Origin: Meloidogyne chitwoodi
Taxonomy: Eukaryota > Nematoda > Chromadorea > Rhabditida > Meloidogynidae
Reading direction: 5' to 3'
Length of the DNA: 64,000 nucleotides
NCBI GenBank assembly: GCA_015183035.1
Contig: JACZZP010000007.1
Coordinates: forward strand, 372,001 to 436,000
Numbering within the stretch: position 1 is the stretch's first letter; each line of letters begins with the position of its first letter. Below, in pieces: positions 1 through 11,995 of the stretch. The notes under the pieces were generated by a model, which saw nothing but the letters and a program-made list of their open reading frames with translations, was not told the DNA's origin and ran no database searches. A program made the position numbers and the translations under genes.

Positions 1-1457
1 ACTCGGTAATAAGCCTTTTGGGAATATTTTTATTTAAAAATAGGTTGAAATTATTTAAAAAATAATTTATTCATTTTAAATATTATAATATTCTATTTGA
101 CAGGTGTATTTAATATAAATTGTTAGTTTAGGCCATAAAAAAATTTTTTTTCTGCAAAATTATCTAATTTAGGTATTATTATTTTTGACAGATGTTTTAT
201 TATTTTAATATTTTTTTTGGAAATAATCTAGAAATAAAATTTTTAATTTTTTGTTGAATTTTTATTTTCTTTCATTTTAATTTATATTTACCCTGAGGCA
301 TTTTTTTAATTTAGTAATTTTTAACAAGGCGAGCCCTCACAAACTTAGATTTTTTAAGATTAAATCTTACTAGGATTATTGGGGAAGGTTATAGTATAGA
401 ATCTCTCACTTATACCAATCTCTCACTTATACCAATCTCTCACTTATACCAATCTATCACTTATACCAATCTCTCACTTATACCAATCTCTCACTTATAC
501 CAATCTCTCACTTATACCAATCTATCACTTATACCAATCTCTCACTTATACCAATCTCTCACTTATACCAATCTCTCACTTATACCAATCTCTCACTTAT
601 ACCAACTTCACAATGTTCCTTAGCTCCTTGTTATTCCCAATCTTTATTTGCCCTTATACATGTGATTGTTTACGTTTTCCTTCTCTTTTTATATATTTTT
701 CCTCATTTCTTCACTTTGAGGTAAAATCCACTCTATCCACTCTCGTCTCATTATTGACTTTTTTGTCCTTTTTAACAGCTTTATATATATTTTACCCATC
801 TTTTTTTTTAATTTACTACTTTAAATTTTTTTATTTATTTTCCTCTATCTCTCAATTTTTTTTATTTATTTCCATTTTTGTCTCTTCATATCCTACAAAA
901 AATTATAATTTGCCAGCGTTTTTATTTTACTTTATTCTTTCTGCTCTATACTCTCCTCTCCACTAATTCTCTATCTTTTTGGGGTTAGTCTAAGTGGCGA
1001 CGATTTTGTAAATGATAATCAATCATTTTTATTTAATTTTATTTATTTTATTTAAATTTATAGAGAAAAACTCTTATGTGCTCTTGAAAATATAAATTAT
1101 TTTAGACAAATATTTATATTTTTGTCCAATATTTTCATTTGAATGACGACTTTGGCTTTTTTCTGCTATTTTTGAATATATTTTTACCCCTTTTTGTATT
1201 AATTATCCTTTTATTTATTTTTCTTTTTTGTTTAACTACTTCCTTTTTAATTTACATAACCTTTAACTAATTAAGTATTATTTAAATTATATTTAAAAAA
1301 TATTAAGGGGACATCTTTATTAGTTCCTTCTTTTATTTTCATATTTATAGAATATTCAAAGAAATTTTTAATTAAAATATTCCGTTAAAAATACCCTCCC
1401 GAGTGAATATATTAAAAAAAATATTTATTTAATTTTTAACTTTTTTTTCATTTAAAG
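1..1457. other. 5' flank of the MAST gene, no supported gene
   Basis: A/T-rich sequence in which I see no exon with coding character. It should contain, or lie 3' of, the missing first exon(s) of the MAST kinase gene, because the first exon I can support opens with two bases of a split codon. A 354-nt open frame at 613-966 encodes only a low-complexity Phe/Leu/Ser/Tyr stretch that follows the base composition, so I do not call it a gene. The one distinctive feature is the 17-bp tandem array at 402-605. Confidence 0.6.
402..605. repeat. 12 x 17-bp tandem repeat with 68-bp higher-order period
   Basis: Exactly twelve head-to-tail copies of a 17-bp unit, TCTCTCACTTATACCAA, with no indels. Copies 4 and 8 (starting at 453 and 521) carry the same single change, TCTATC instead of TCTCTC. 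Copies 1-4 and 5-8 are therefore identical 68-bp blocks, while copies 9-12 lack the variant. This pattern indicates amplification in 4-unit steps. The direct repeats have no unique spacers, so this is a minisatellite and not a CRISPR array. Confidence 0.97.
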
Positions 1458-4400
1458 GCTCATTTTCTCGTTATAACCAACTTCAACAGCAACATTCCTT
1501 TTCATTTGTCGGAAGTAGTGGAAATTATCAACAACATTTTTCGAGTAATTGTGGAGGTGGAAAAACAACAACAAATAATAATATTAATCGTTGTAATTCT
1601 TTTACTCGAGCATCTAATAATAATAGACCAGCATATCATCCTTTGCTTCAACGAAAAGCTGCTAATACTAATACAAATAATTCTTTTTCACAGTACGATT
1701 CTTTTGAAAGCAGTGCAAGTGCTGGAGGTAATAGAATATTTTTTGTTTAAATACTTTTTTTGAACCAATTAAATTGTTTTTTGAGAGAGAAATAAAAGAA
1801 CCATCGGGCGGGTTCGATCCTGCGCAGCTTATTGCCCCCTGTAACAAATCAGAGACGCTACCACTGAGCTACAGACGCGATAATTTACCTTTCTCTTTTA
1901 ACTTATATAACTTTACCCTTTTTAACGCTTTTCCACTTAATCTTTAAAAATAAGGATAGATAAAAGTCGCCTTGCGTCTTGCAACAAAAAAAATAAATAA
2001 TTTAAAGAATATAAACAAAAAAATATTTATTATTTTCTCAGAAACCTATTTGCCTCACTCTTCCCATTCATTTTCTTCTCGCCGAGGAGGCTCTCAAATT
2101 TATCGTAATCAACAACATCCACTTTTGGCCGGTAGACCTCCATCTGCAGCAGCACAACTTCAACGTTCTCAATCTGACGCATTAAATCCAGTGAGAATGT
2201 TTAAAAATTAAAATTTAATTATTTTTTATAAAAAAAAAGATTCCTTCTCGTCATTCATCACCTGGAAGTGGAGGAATAGAAGAAGGAGAAGATTTTCAAA
2301 GTGTTATTCTGTTAGGAGGAAATCGTTTATCTAGTGGTGGTGGTACTACTACTAATCTTCGATTTGATAATACTATTACTAGTAAACGTCCTTCAATATC
2401 ACTTCGTGACTTAAAACAACAAGGTAAGAGTAGAGGAATAAAATTAAAAAAATACGTGAAGCTTAAAAAACCCTAAAAAAGAAGTGAGAATTAAATTTCA
2501 TTGTTTTAAACTAGAGTATTTAAATTTTCTCAATTTGGCATTTTGTTTTTTATTTTCTGAAAAATGACATTTCGACCCAACTAAGATTTTTCTCTTAATA
2601 TTGACAATTTTTACATTTTTTCCAATTTTTTTGCTTTTCTCTTTCCTAAGAAATATGTATTATAATTTTCAAATAAATCCTAATTAGAATGATAATATTG
2701 TGGAAATAAATTACTTAAAAATGCTTATATTTTTAATTCAAATTTCACAAATTTTTCTACTATAAAAATAAAATAAAATTGCAAATTTTGCAGACTTTCA
2801 TCACTCATCTTTGGATAGTAGCGGCTCATATAGAGAACATCATTTTCATTCAATAGTTGGTGTTCTTCCTTCGCTTAATAGCCAACAACAAAATAATTTA
2901 ACTGGAACAACTAGTCAATTACATTTATTATCAAACAACAACAATTTTTTCCAAAATAATCGACAAATTCACAATAATAACAATTTAATGCGCTTCAGAC
3001 TTTACCCGTTAGGGCATTCTGATCCACAAATTTACACACATACACAAGCACCATTTTTTGCTTTATCTAATAATAATGGTGCAAATATTGGTGGTGTTGG
3101 TGGAGGAGGAATGTTTGGAGGAAGTGGTGGTGGTGGTGGTAATAATTTTTCTTCAACAAATGGAAGTCGTCGTTCTTTTCTTAGTTCGAGTCCACAAACT
3201 TATAATAAACTCAAGGTTTTTTTTAATTTATTTCTTTGAACTTTGGGGATAGTGTATTTATTGTGTTGGGTGGCGTAGGTTCGAACCCTACCGGTGGAAG
3301 TAATTTCTATTTGACAAATAAAATTTAAATATGTTGGAAGGAATACTGTTTTAAAGGAAATTAAAAACAAAATTTATAGCGCGAGTCGTTCACTGGACGT
3401 CTACAACAGACGAATAATGGAACAAATTCTAATTGTGGTGATTCAACGACTAATATTAAAAATCCTGTTCAGGTTTTAAAATTTTATTAAATATTATTTT
3501 AAATAATTTAAAAAAAAATTTAGATGCGTATGCATAGAACGTCATTTTCTTCTATGAGTACACATCATCAACAACAACATTCAAATAATCACAATCATCA
3601 CCGTGGAGGTGGTGGAACTAGTTCTTCTGCACGTCCAAGTATTAGTGCTGGTTGTGGTTCTTCTTCTGCTGGTGTTAGACAACATGTAGCTTTGCGAGCA
3701 CTTCCTCCTGGTCACCATTTGGAAAATAGAAGATGGTCATTGGCTTCTTTGCCTTCATCTTCTGGATATGGAACACCTGGAACAAATTCTGCTTATTCGG
3801 TTTATTTAACTTTTTTTTAAAAAAATATTTTTGAATATTTTTTTAGAGCCAATATTCTTCCCAAGAAAATTTGGCTAGCATTATTGGAGATATGCGAATT
3901 CGTGACCGTTTTGATAGCAATGAAAGCTATGCTTGCTATTTGGGTGATGATTTTGGCGGTTTTATGCGTCCTCGATCTCGTAGCTTAACGTTTGCTTTTT
4001 TTTAGATTTTTTAATTTATAATTTCTGTTTAGAAGTCCAGTTCCACACCTATTAGAACGTTTGGGCGTTGATTCTCCAATGATGCTTTCTTCAGTTTATA
4101 AAGAACGATTTCCTAAAGCTAAACTTCAAATGGAGAATCGTTTAATACAATTTCTTACACAAAATGCACAACTTAGCGGTTTTACTTCACAAATGTTACA
4201 GTTGAACATTGTTCCTCCATCTCCGGTTTATATTTTTTTTAATTTTATTTTTTGAATTTGACTAGGGGAGACCCTTTCCATTTCCTTGTTGAACATATTT
4301 TTTAGCCTGAAATTTTCCTTTTTTATTTTTTAATTTTTTAAAGATTCCAACTCGTTCTGAACAACCTCTTGTATCAATACCACCACCATCTCCACGTCCC

Positions 4401-7400
4401 TCGTCACCAAATCCACTTCGACCTCTTTCTCCACTTGTAACAGAATCTGCAACAGCAATTGGCGATTCTGTTATTCATCATCGTTCGTCTAATACAAATT
4501 TTCTAAGTGCGGGTTCAGCCAGTGGATTCTCACCTGGTAATTCGTTTTTTGGTGTACAGCAACAATTAAATCAAGCACAAGATGGAGGTTTAAATTAAAA
4601 AATAAATAAAACTTTTTTACTTTTATTTTATATATTTTTAAAGGAAGTGGAGATCAATCATTAAATTCTAATAACAATACACCACCAATAATAGGTTCAA
4701 TAGCGTCTCCATTATTTGGTTGTTCTGCTAATAATAATTCTGTTGTTGATCCAAATTTATTACGTCTAATTTCTGATGGTGCAACCCGTTTCCTTCATCA
4801 TCAACTTTGTGAAATTGCTGCAGATTGTTTACAAAAAAGTCGTGACGATATGCTTAACTGTGTATATTTTTGTTCAATGTCTGTTAGATTAGATGAAACT
4901 TTGGCTGAGGTTTGTTGGGGATTTTTCTTTTTTTATTATTTTTTTAAACAAATTAAACTATTGACTTATATTAAGAGTGAAATGAAAGTTGGACCTGAAT
5001 CTTATAAATATTTGTTCCGCCTTGTTAAACAAATTCTGATGATTGTTTCAAGGACAGCTAGACTTTTGGAATGCTTGGTTTTTTCTTTTTTATTTTTTTT
5101 TAAATTTATAATTTTTTAAGGAATTTAATCCTGATGAATTTTATCAATTACTTGGTGATGCAGAAGTTGCAGTTCGTAAACAATTGGGTTCTGGCTCTGC
5201 ACGTGTTCCCGATTTGCCTCAATATATTTTAACAAAATTGGGATTAAATAAAAATATTTCTTCATTGGAACAAAACATTGTACCCACTGAAGAGGCTGAA
5301 GAAGAAGAAGAAAATAATGCCCAACGGAAAGGATTATTAGAAGGGCAAGAGACACAGCAGCTTAAAGCACAAGGTTTTTTTATAAATTTTAGAAGAGTTG
5401 ATTAGATTAATGTAATAAAGGGTTTTGGGAACTTTGAGAAAACATTGTAAAAAAATTTGAGTGTTTTTTACTATTTATATTAGTGTAAATAATTTATTTG
5501 GAATTTTTTTTAAAGATTTTGAAGCTCAGTTTTATTTTTTATTTATTTTTCCCTTTTTTAAAAGATTCTTCCGACAAACTTTTACCTCCACCAACTCAAC
5601 GTGAAGCTCCTAAAGAAGAAGATTTTGAACATGTCCGTTTAATAAGCAATGGGGCATATGGAGCTGTTTACTTAGTAAAACATAAAAAGACACGACAACG
5701 CTTTGCTCTAAAGAAAATGAAAAAACATACTTTAATATTGAGAAATCAAGTTGAACAAGTCTATGCAGAGAGAGATATTCTTACATTTACAGACAATGTA
5801 TATATTTTTTAAATAAATTAAAGAGTAAAATATTTTTAATTAATTAAGGAAATTTGTCTATTTTAGGTAAACACCCCATTTAATCGCAAAATAATTTTTT
5901 TATTCTTCAATTTTTTTGTATCATTCATTTTCTAGTGTTTTAATATTTATTTTTGTTTTTTTAGCGAATAAATTTGGGTTGTTTTTACCTAAAATAGACA
6001 ATTTCTTTAATTTATTTGCTTTGTTATTTTTGGGTTCTTTACTCGGAAAAATTTATATTTAATTTCTAAAAAATTTTTTTCAGCCCTTTGTTGTTTGCTT
6101 CTATGGCTCATTCGAAACCAAACAACATTTATGTATGTTAATGGAATATGTAGAGGGTGGTGATTGTGCTTCTTTATTAAAGGTTTTTTTTATTTAAATT
6201 TTTTTAAAATTAATTTTTAAAATTTTTTAAAGTCTGCTGGTACTTTGCCGATAGAATTAGTTCGTCTTTATGTAGCAGAGACTGTAATGGCAGTTGAATA
6301 TTTACATTCTTGTGGTATTGTTCATAGAGACTTAAAACCGGATAATTTGTTAATTACTTCAATGGGACATATTAAACTGACTGATTTTGGACTTTCAAAA
6401 ATTGGATTAATGAATAGAACAACTTTAGTTTCTGAGGTTTTTTTTAATATTTAAAAAAAATTAATTTAAAAATATATTAGGGTTATCCTCAAGACGATAC
6501 TCAACAATTTAAAGACAACCAACTCTGTGGAACACCGGAATATATTGCTCCAGAAGTGATTTTGAGACAAGGATATGGTATTTTAATTTTATTTTAAAAA
6601 TATTTATTAAATTTTTAAGGAAATTTTTTTTTGGAATTTGTGTAATTTTAGGTCCATTTATCGCAAAAAAAATTTTTAAATTTTTGTGGGTTTAAAATAT
6701 TTTTTCGAGCGAATAAATGGGGTGAACTCTAAATTAGTTAATTTTAAGTTTATATTATTATTTTACGCTTAAAAATTGAATTTTTAAATTAAATTTAATA
6801 AAATATCTTAAAGGAAAACCAGTGGATTGGTGGGCCCTTGGAGTTATCCTCTATGAATTTCTTGTTGGAATTGTTCCATTTTTGGGTGATTCTCCTGAAG
6901 CATTATTTGCAAATATAATAAACGAAGAAGTAGAGTATCCCGAAGGAGAAGAGGTTTAATTTTTAATTTTAAAAGAATTTTTTTAAATTTATTTTCTTTT
7001 AGTCTTTAAATCCTGATGTCGAATCTCTCATTCGAATGCTTCTCGAAAAAAATCCTGCTGACCGTCTTGGTACAATGGGAGGTGCTGGACAAGTATCATC
7101 ACATTTATTCTTTGAACCTATAGACTTTGGAACTATTCTACGACAAAAAGCTGAATTTGTTCCACAATTAGAAAATGATGAAGATACTTCATATTTTGAT
7201 TCAAGAACAGATCGTTATAATCATGATGCAGAATCTGAAGTTGCTGAAGATGATGAACACGTTCCTATGTTTTGGTAGATTATTTATTATTTTTTTAAAT
7301 AATAATTTTGAGGTTTTTTTTAATCTTGGATATTCCCAAAATTGTGTCTGCAAGTCCCCAGTCCATTATTAATTAATATAATTAATTTTATATATTTATA

Positions 7401-10400
7401 CAAGCAAATATAGGTTTTGTTGATATTTTTATTCCTCTAAAATAATGTTTTTTTATTATAAAATATTTAAAATAATTATTTGAAAAAAAATAAAATTATA
7501 TGATTGCGTTTTTACTTGCGGACACATTTTTTGAATTTAAATAAATAATTTGGTATATTTTCTTCTTGAATATTTTACTTCCTATAAATACAAATTTTTT
7601 TAACATATATTTTTTCAATTTTTATAATAAAAATTCAATGAAAATATAAAATTTATTTAAATATTTTTTTATAGGTCATTTTCTACAGCCTCTCCAAGGC
7701 ATAGTATTGTTGGAGGTTTAGAATTACCAATTGGTGAAATGGCAATGTTACAAGCAGCACATGCTGCTGCTATTGAACGTAGTCAACAACAACAACATTT
7801 ACATGATTTGGATAATAATAATAATAATGAAGATAATAATAAATCTTCTTTTTCTTCTTCTTCTGGTATAGGAGGTAATAGACGACCTAATTCTACTACT
7901 TCTTTAGGAATTCCTCAACAACCCTCTAATAGTAGTAGATGTACTTCTAGAAATTCTGGTTATTTTTTAAATATTTTTTTTTTAATTTTACAACTTGCTA
8001 TGTACACACATACCTCATTTATTCGCAAGTAAATATTTATTTTTTATTTTCGTTTTTGGGCTTAAAATATATTCTTACGAATAAATGAGATATTCGCTCA
8101 AGTTAAGCAACTTTAAAAAAAATTTAAATTTTTTAGATTTATTACAACAAGACCCTTCATTGTCTGAATTTTCTTCTCGTCAACAAAATTTACAAAAATC
8201 TCAACGTTTAAATGAATTTTCTGGTGCAGATGTAATACCTTCTGCAGTGATTTTAAGAAGACGTTTTTCTAGTCAAAGACATTCAAATAATACAACAAAT
8301 AATATGTCAACTAGTTCAAGTGGAACTAATGGAACTAATGCTGGTGGTCAGACAAATAATACTTGTTCTTCTACTGATTCTTCAATTGATGTTTCACAAC
8401 AATTTCAATTAGATGGATTGAGAAAAAGTCATGGACAATTACCAAGGTTTTTTTTTAATTTTTTTGAAATTTTAATTTATTAAAAAAAAGGTTGGCTATT
8501 TCACCTTGTGCAAATATTTTAATAACCGATTCTGTTCCTTCTTCTACTACTTCTTCTACTACACAACAACGTGATCGTCGTACAGAAGAATTATTAAATA
8601 ATAATGATAATTTACAACATCTTTCACCTGTACAAGAACGTTGGCAACAAGAAAATAATAATAATAGTGAAAACGTTATTAGTAGAAGAGTACAAAAGAA
8701 ACGTCCATCTACTGTTGTACATGAATTGGTATTTTTTTTTTATTTTATTGGAATTTTTTAACTTTTTTAAGATAACGGATTCACAAAAGCAACAAATTGA
8801 TCAACAAAAACAAAACAATAATAATAATATTTCATCAAATAATAATTTGCAATTAAATCGTCAAATTCGTTCAACTTCATTTCGTATTCCACAGACAACA
8901 AAAGCTGTGCCTGAAACTTTAAGAGTTCAAATACCTCATCAACAATTGAGTTCTTCATCTAATTCTCCCCAAACAACGAATACAATATATTATCATTCTT
9001 ACGGGTTAAATGCTGCACAACAACATAGTAAGTGACATTTTGAGTTTTTACCATTTTGAGTTTTTACCATTTTGAGTTTTTACCATTTTGAGTTTTTACC
9101 ATTTTGAGTTTTTACCATTTTGAGTTTTTACCATTTTGAGTTTTTATAAAAAAATATTTTAATATTAATTTTTTAGTTCACAGCAGCTCATCAGGTCAAC
9201 AATCTCCTTCATGCGCTTCTGTCTCAAGTGCTTCCTCATATGATAGTCATCAAAAGCAACAACAATTATCTTCATTAGAAGTTCAGGGTAAGAGATAAAT
9301 TTAAAAAAAAATAAATAAAATTTTAAATAATTTATTTTAATTTTTGATGGAAAAATAAAATTTCAAAGATATGGAACAATTCAAAAAATAAGTATAACAA
9401 GAGATACTTATATAATACCTATATTTACATTTACTAAATATAAATAAATTAATTAAAATAAATAATAATAAAAAGGGAAGAAATTATGTAAATAATTAAT
9501 AAAAAATAATATATATATAAATAAAAAAAATAAATAATTAAATAATATTTTGATGAAAAAATAAAAATAAATAAAATATTTGGAGAGAATTATAAGGTAA
9601 ATAATTAAATTTAAATTAATTTTTTTATTTAATTTAATTTTTATTTTTCTTATTAGGTAATTCAATTACTTCTACTACTCTTCCTTCTCCTTCTTCTTCT
9701 TTATTACCCCCTCCAACAGTTGGAGGAGGGTCTTCTCTTTCTTCTTCTTTACATCCAATAAATAATCATCGTTCAAGTATTTGTGGTGGTTTATCTAGAC
9801 CTATTGTTATTAGAAAAGGAACTCAAGGATTTGGTTTTACAATTAGATCTGTTAGAGTTTATTTGAGTGAGGTAATGAATTTTATTAATTTTATTTTTTT
9901 TTAAATTTAAATTTTATTTTTTTTAAGCATTCTGAATATTATTCAATAGAACATATTGTATCTGCTGTAAGGGAAGGTTCACCTGCTTGTGATGCTGGAT
10001 TGAAAATTAATGACTTAATTTCTCATGTGCATACACAATCGGTAAAATCAAATTAACTTTTTTTTTAAATTAATTTTATTTAAATATATTTTAATAAAGG
10101 TTCATAATATGACACATCCTCAATTAATGCATAGACTTCTTTCTTGTGGAAATGAATTAACTGTACATGTAGTTCCTTTAAATAATACAACAATTAAAGA
10201 GGGAGAACATCGTCGTAATATTGGTAAACCTTTAAGAAAAAAACCTTTACGTCGTCCAACAAAACAACAACAACAAAAAGGATGTTCAAATATTGGAGGA
10301 AGGGTTAATAATAATAATAGTAAAGGTAGTGGAACATGTTCCTCTTCCTCTACTGTTGTTGGTGCTACTTCTTCTCTTTTGCGTAGGCTTAGTGGAAAAC

Positions 10401-10939
10401 GTGGAAATGCTGTGGATATTATACCGGGTTAATTTTTTACTTTTTTAAAAAATATTTTTTTGTCATTTTTCAACCTTGGCAAAATATCTAAATTTTTTGA
10501 AAAAATTTTTTTTAATTTTTTGAACAAAAAATTTTTCCATTAACCTATGCCTTGTGGATAATGTCAAAAATATGAAATAATTATCTAAATATATTTAAAC
10601 TAAATTTAAATTTTTTAAAAAGGTACTTCTTCACAAAAACAAACATTTATGCCTCGTTCAGTATCTAGTCAAGAAGGTATTTTAAATAATAATAATAATT
10701 GTTGTGCTAATAATACAAATAATGCTTCTTCCTCACAACAACAACAATCATCTTCTTTTAATAAACAACAATTTTTAACAGCACCAGGGGGAGGAGAAGG
10801 AGTTGAATTAAATAAAACTCAAAATTCTTTAACAAATCAAAAGGAACAAAAACAATCACAAAATATTAATTCAACTAAAAGACTTTCAATTCCATCATCT
10901 GCAACAAATTTAATAGATTCGGTTAAGCGAAAATTGTAA
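1458..10939 (+). CDS. Microtubule-associated Ser/Thr kinase (MAST family, KIN-4 orthologue) with PDZ domain; 5' end not found
   Basis: AGC-type kinase that signals near the cytoskeleton. I read 27 exons: 1458-1727, 2042-2190, 2240-2423, 2794-3215, 3380-3472, 3524-3799, 3847-3989, 4033-4225, 4344-4587, 4644-4909, 4976-5077, 5121-5373, 5565-5797, 6084-6182, 6233-6436, 6481-6577, 6814-6953, 7003-7274, 7675-7958, 8137-8446, 8491-8728, 8772-9027, 9177-9287, 9657-9871, 9928-10041, 10100-10427, 10623-10939. All phases agree, giving 1936 aa. Exon 6 has the MAST signature [16 protein letters not shown]. The pre-kinase helical domain spans about residues 510-830 and includes [17 protein letters not shown]. 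The kinase spans about 885-1160, with the G-loop [23 protein letters not shown] and [10 protein letters not shown] all intact. A PDZ domain lies at about 1665-1745 (GFGF carboxylate loop). N- and C-terminal tails are rich in Asn, Gln and Ser. Thirteen of 26 introns start GTTT. The start codon was not found. Confidence 0.94.
1801..1880 (-). pseudogene. Degenerate tRNA-like sequence in MAST intron 1
   Basis: On the minus strand an A-box-like TAGCTCAGTGGTAG is followed 40-odd bases later by a B-box-like GGATCGAACCC. A possible anticodon stem CTCTG/CAGGG with an 8-nt loop lies between. Acceptor and D stems do not pair properly, so it is unlikely to be a working tRNA. It could be a tRNA pseudogene or a tRNA-derived SINE remnant. 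Four similar pieces occur in the window. Confidence 0.5.
3270..3300. other. Isolated tRNA T-arm-like hairpin in MAST intron 4
   Basis: GTAGG-TTCGAAC-CCTAC at 3275-3291 forms a perfect 5-bp stem with a 7-nt T-loop consensus. It is followed by CGGTGGA, which also follows the T-arm-like sequence of the element at 15216-15290. I found no A box nearby on either strand, so this is at most a fragment. It stands out as GC-rich within the intron. Confidence 0.4.
5846..6008. repeat. Foldback element of the TTCGC family, copy 1
   Basis: The two ends are imperfect inverted repeats about 45 bp long: TTTGTCTATTTTAGGTAAAC then ACCCCATTTAATCGC on the left, and the reverse complement of both on the right (GCGAATAAATTTGGG, then TACCTAAAATAGACAA). 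It lies wholly in MAST intron 13. The core motif is shared with the five other copies listed. Confidence 0.75.
6632..6745. repeat. Foldback element of the TTCGC family, copy 2
   Basis: Diverged copy in MAST intron 16. The left end reads TAATTTTAGGTCCATTTATCGC and the right end GCGAATAAATGGGGTGAAC. The arms still pair over the core, but the left arm has lost part of the CCCC tract. Confidence 0.6.
7990..8112. repeat. Foldback element of the TTCGC family, copy 3
   Basis: Copy in MAST intron 19. The inner arms are CTCATTTATTCGCAAG and CTTACGAATAAATGAG, with outer pairing between AACTTG/CTTGCT and the reverse-complementary right flank. The CCCC of other copies is CTC here on both arms, which suggests paired change or arm-to-arm conversion. 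Confidence 0.6.
9036..9146. repeat. 7 x 16-bp tandem repeat at the start of MAST intron 22
   Basis: Seven near-perfect copies of CATTTTGAGTTTTTAC, the last one base short, beginning 8 bases after the 5' splice site (A|GTAAGT at 9027/9028). The array fills most of the 149-bp intron. Copy number is likely variable between individuals. Confidence 0.95.
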
Positions 10940-11271
10940 AAAAAAAATAAAATAAAAATTAATATTAAATTACTTATATATATATTTATTGATTGTAAAA
11001 AAAAAAATGTGAACATTTTTTATTATTATTATTACTGATTTTTTGATATAATTGGATAATGCTTTTTTAATATTTGGCTTTTTAATATTTTTGGATTTTT
11101 TAGAAAATTAAAAAAAAATTTTAAGCTCTTTTTTTAAGCCTTTTAATATTTATTAAATGAGCATTATCAAATTTTGAATGTTTTTTGTTATAAAACTCTA
11201 TCCACCTCTACCTTTGTTGCATTTTTTACTCACTGATTTTTACTTATTTTTTGGTAGATAAATATAGGAAT

Positions 11272-11503
11272 AAAATTCTGAAAAATATTCTGATAACTTC
11301 TGCAATTTCTGCAAATATTCTGAAAAATATTCTCTTAAATTCTGAAAATATTCTGAAAAATATTCTCTTAAATTCTGAAAATATTCTGAAAAATATTCTG
11401 ATAAATTCTGAAAAATATTCTAATTTCTGAAAATATTCTGTTAAATTCTGAAAATATTCTGAAAAATATTCTGATAAATTCTGAAAAATATTCTGATTTT
11501 TGT
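11272..11503. repeat. Degenerate tandem array of AATTCTGAAAAATATTCTGA units
   Basis: About ten irregular copies of a 15-30 bp unit built from ATTCTGA and AAATATTCTG, with variable length and substitutions. ATTCTGA-rich repeats reappear in introns and flanks elsewhere in the window (42.4, 43.3, 44.5, 48.1, 53.5 and 61.5 kb). Confidence 0.85.
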
Positions 11504-11782
11504 TTATTTTTCTACCATATAAATATCAAAAAACTTGTTATTTAACTTTATTTTTTTTGTGCTTAGGAAAATAAGAGAGCCTTTAAAGATTCTGAATTAT
11601 ATATTAAAAATAAATTTATTTATTTTTAAATTTCCCCCACTTTTTGATTTTTTTTGTAAAATATTCTGAAATCAAAATGTAAAAAACATTTAATTATTAT
11701 TATATATATATTCCATGTATACATTTGTTTATTGACTGAATAAAAATTTTTATTTTTTTATAGTTTTTTGAACTTTTTATAA

Positions 11783-11898
11783 TTTAAGTAAACACCCCAT
11801 TTATTCGCAAAATAAATTAATTAAAACAGAATATGATAAAAAATGGAGTTTAATAAATATTTTTTTTTACGAATAGATGGGGTGTTTAACCTTTAGAT
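11783..11898. repeat. Foldback element of the TTCGC family, copy 4
   Basis: The best-preserved copy. The left end is TAAACACCCCATTTATTCGC and the right end ACGAATAGATGGGGTGTTTA, about 105 bp apart and near-perfectly complementary. It is intergenic. No obvious long target-site duplication is visible. Confidence 0.8.
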
Positions 11899-11995
11899 GA
11901 ATTAAAGAAATAAAAATAAATTAATTTAATTAATTAATTAAATAAATTGTGAAAAAATATTAAAAGAAAATATTAAAATAATAATGAAATTTTTA

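Larger units (their letters stand above)
10940..11995. other. Convergent 3' intergenic region
   Basis: Lies between the ends of the MAST gene (+) and the 199-aa gene (-). AATAAA-like signals follow the MAST stop directly. It holds the tandem repeat at 11272-11503 and one foldback element at 11783-11898. I see no other gene. Confidence 0.7.

Noticed and set aside
402..605. Possible CRISPR array
   Set aside because: Direct repeats without unique spacers in a nematode genome; it is a minisatellite.
613..966. 117-codon open frame, hydrophobic
   Set aside because: Only Phe/Leu/Ser/Tyr low complexity from T-rich sequence, no domain, no splice context; it follows directly after a satellite.
1506..1763. 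85-codon frame in the first MAST exon
   Set aside because: Out of frame with the phase-consistent coding frame that joins the next exon; a shadow.
5125..5355. Minus-strand 76-codon frame
   Set aside because: Antisense of MAST exon 12, which is strongly conserved on the plus strand.
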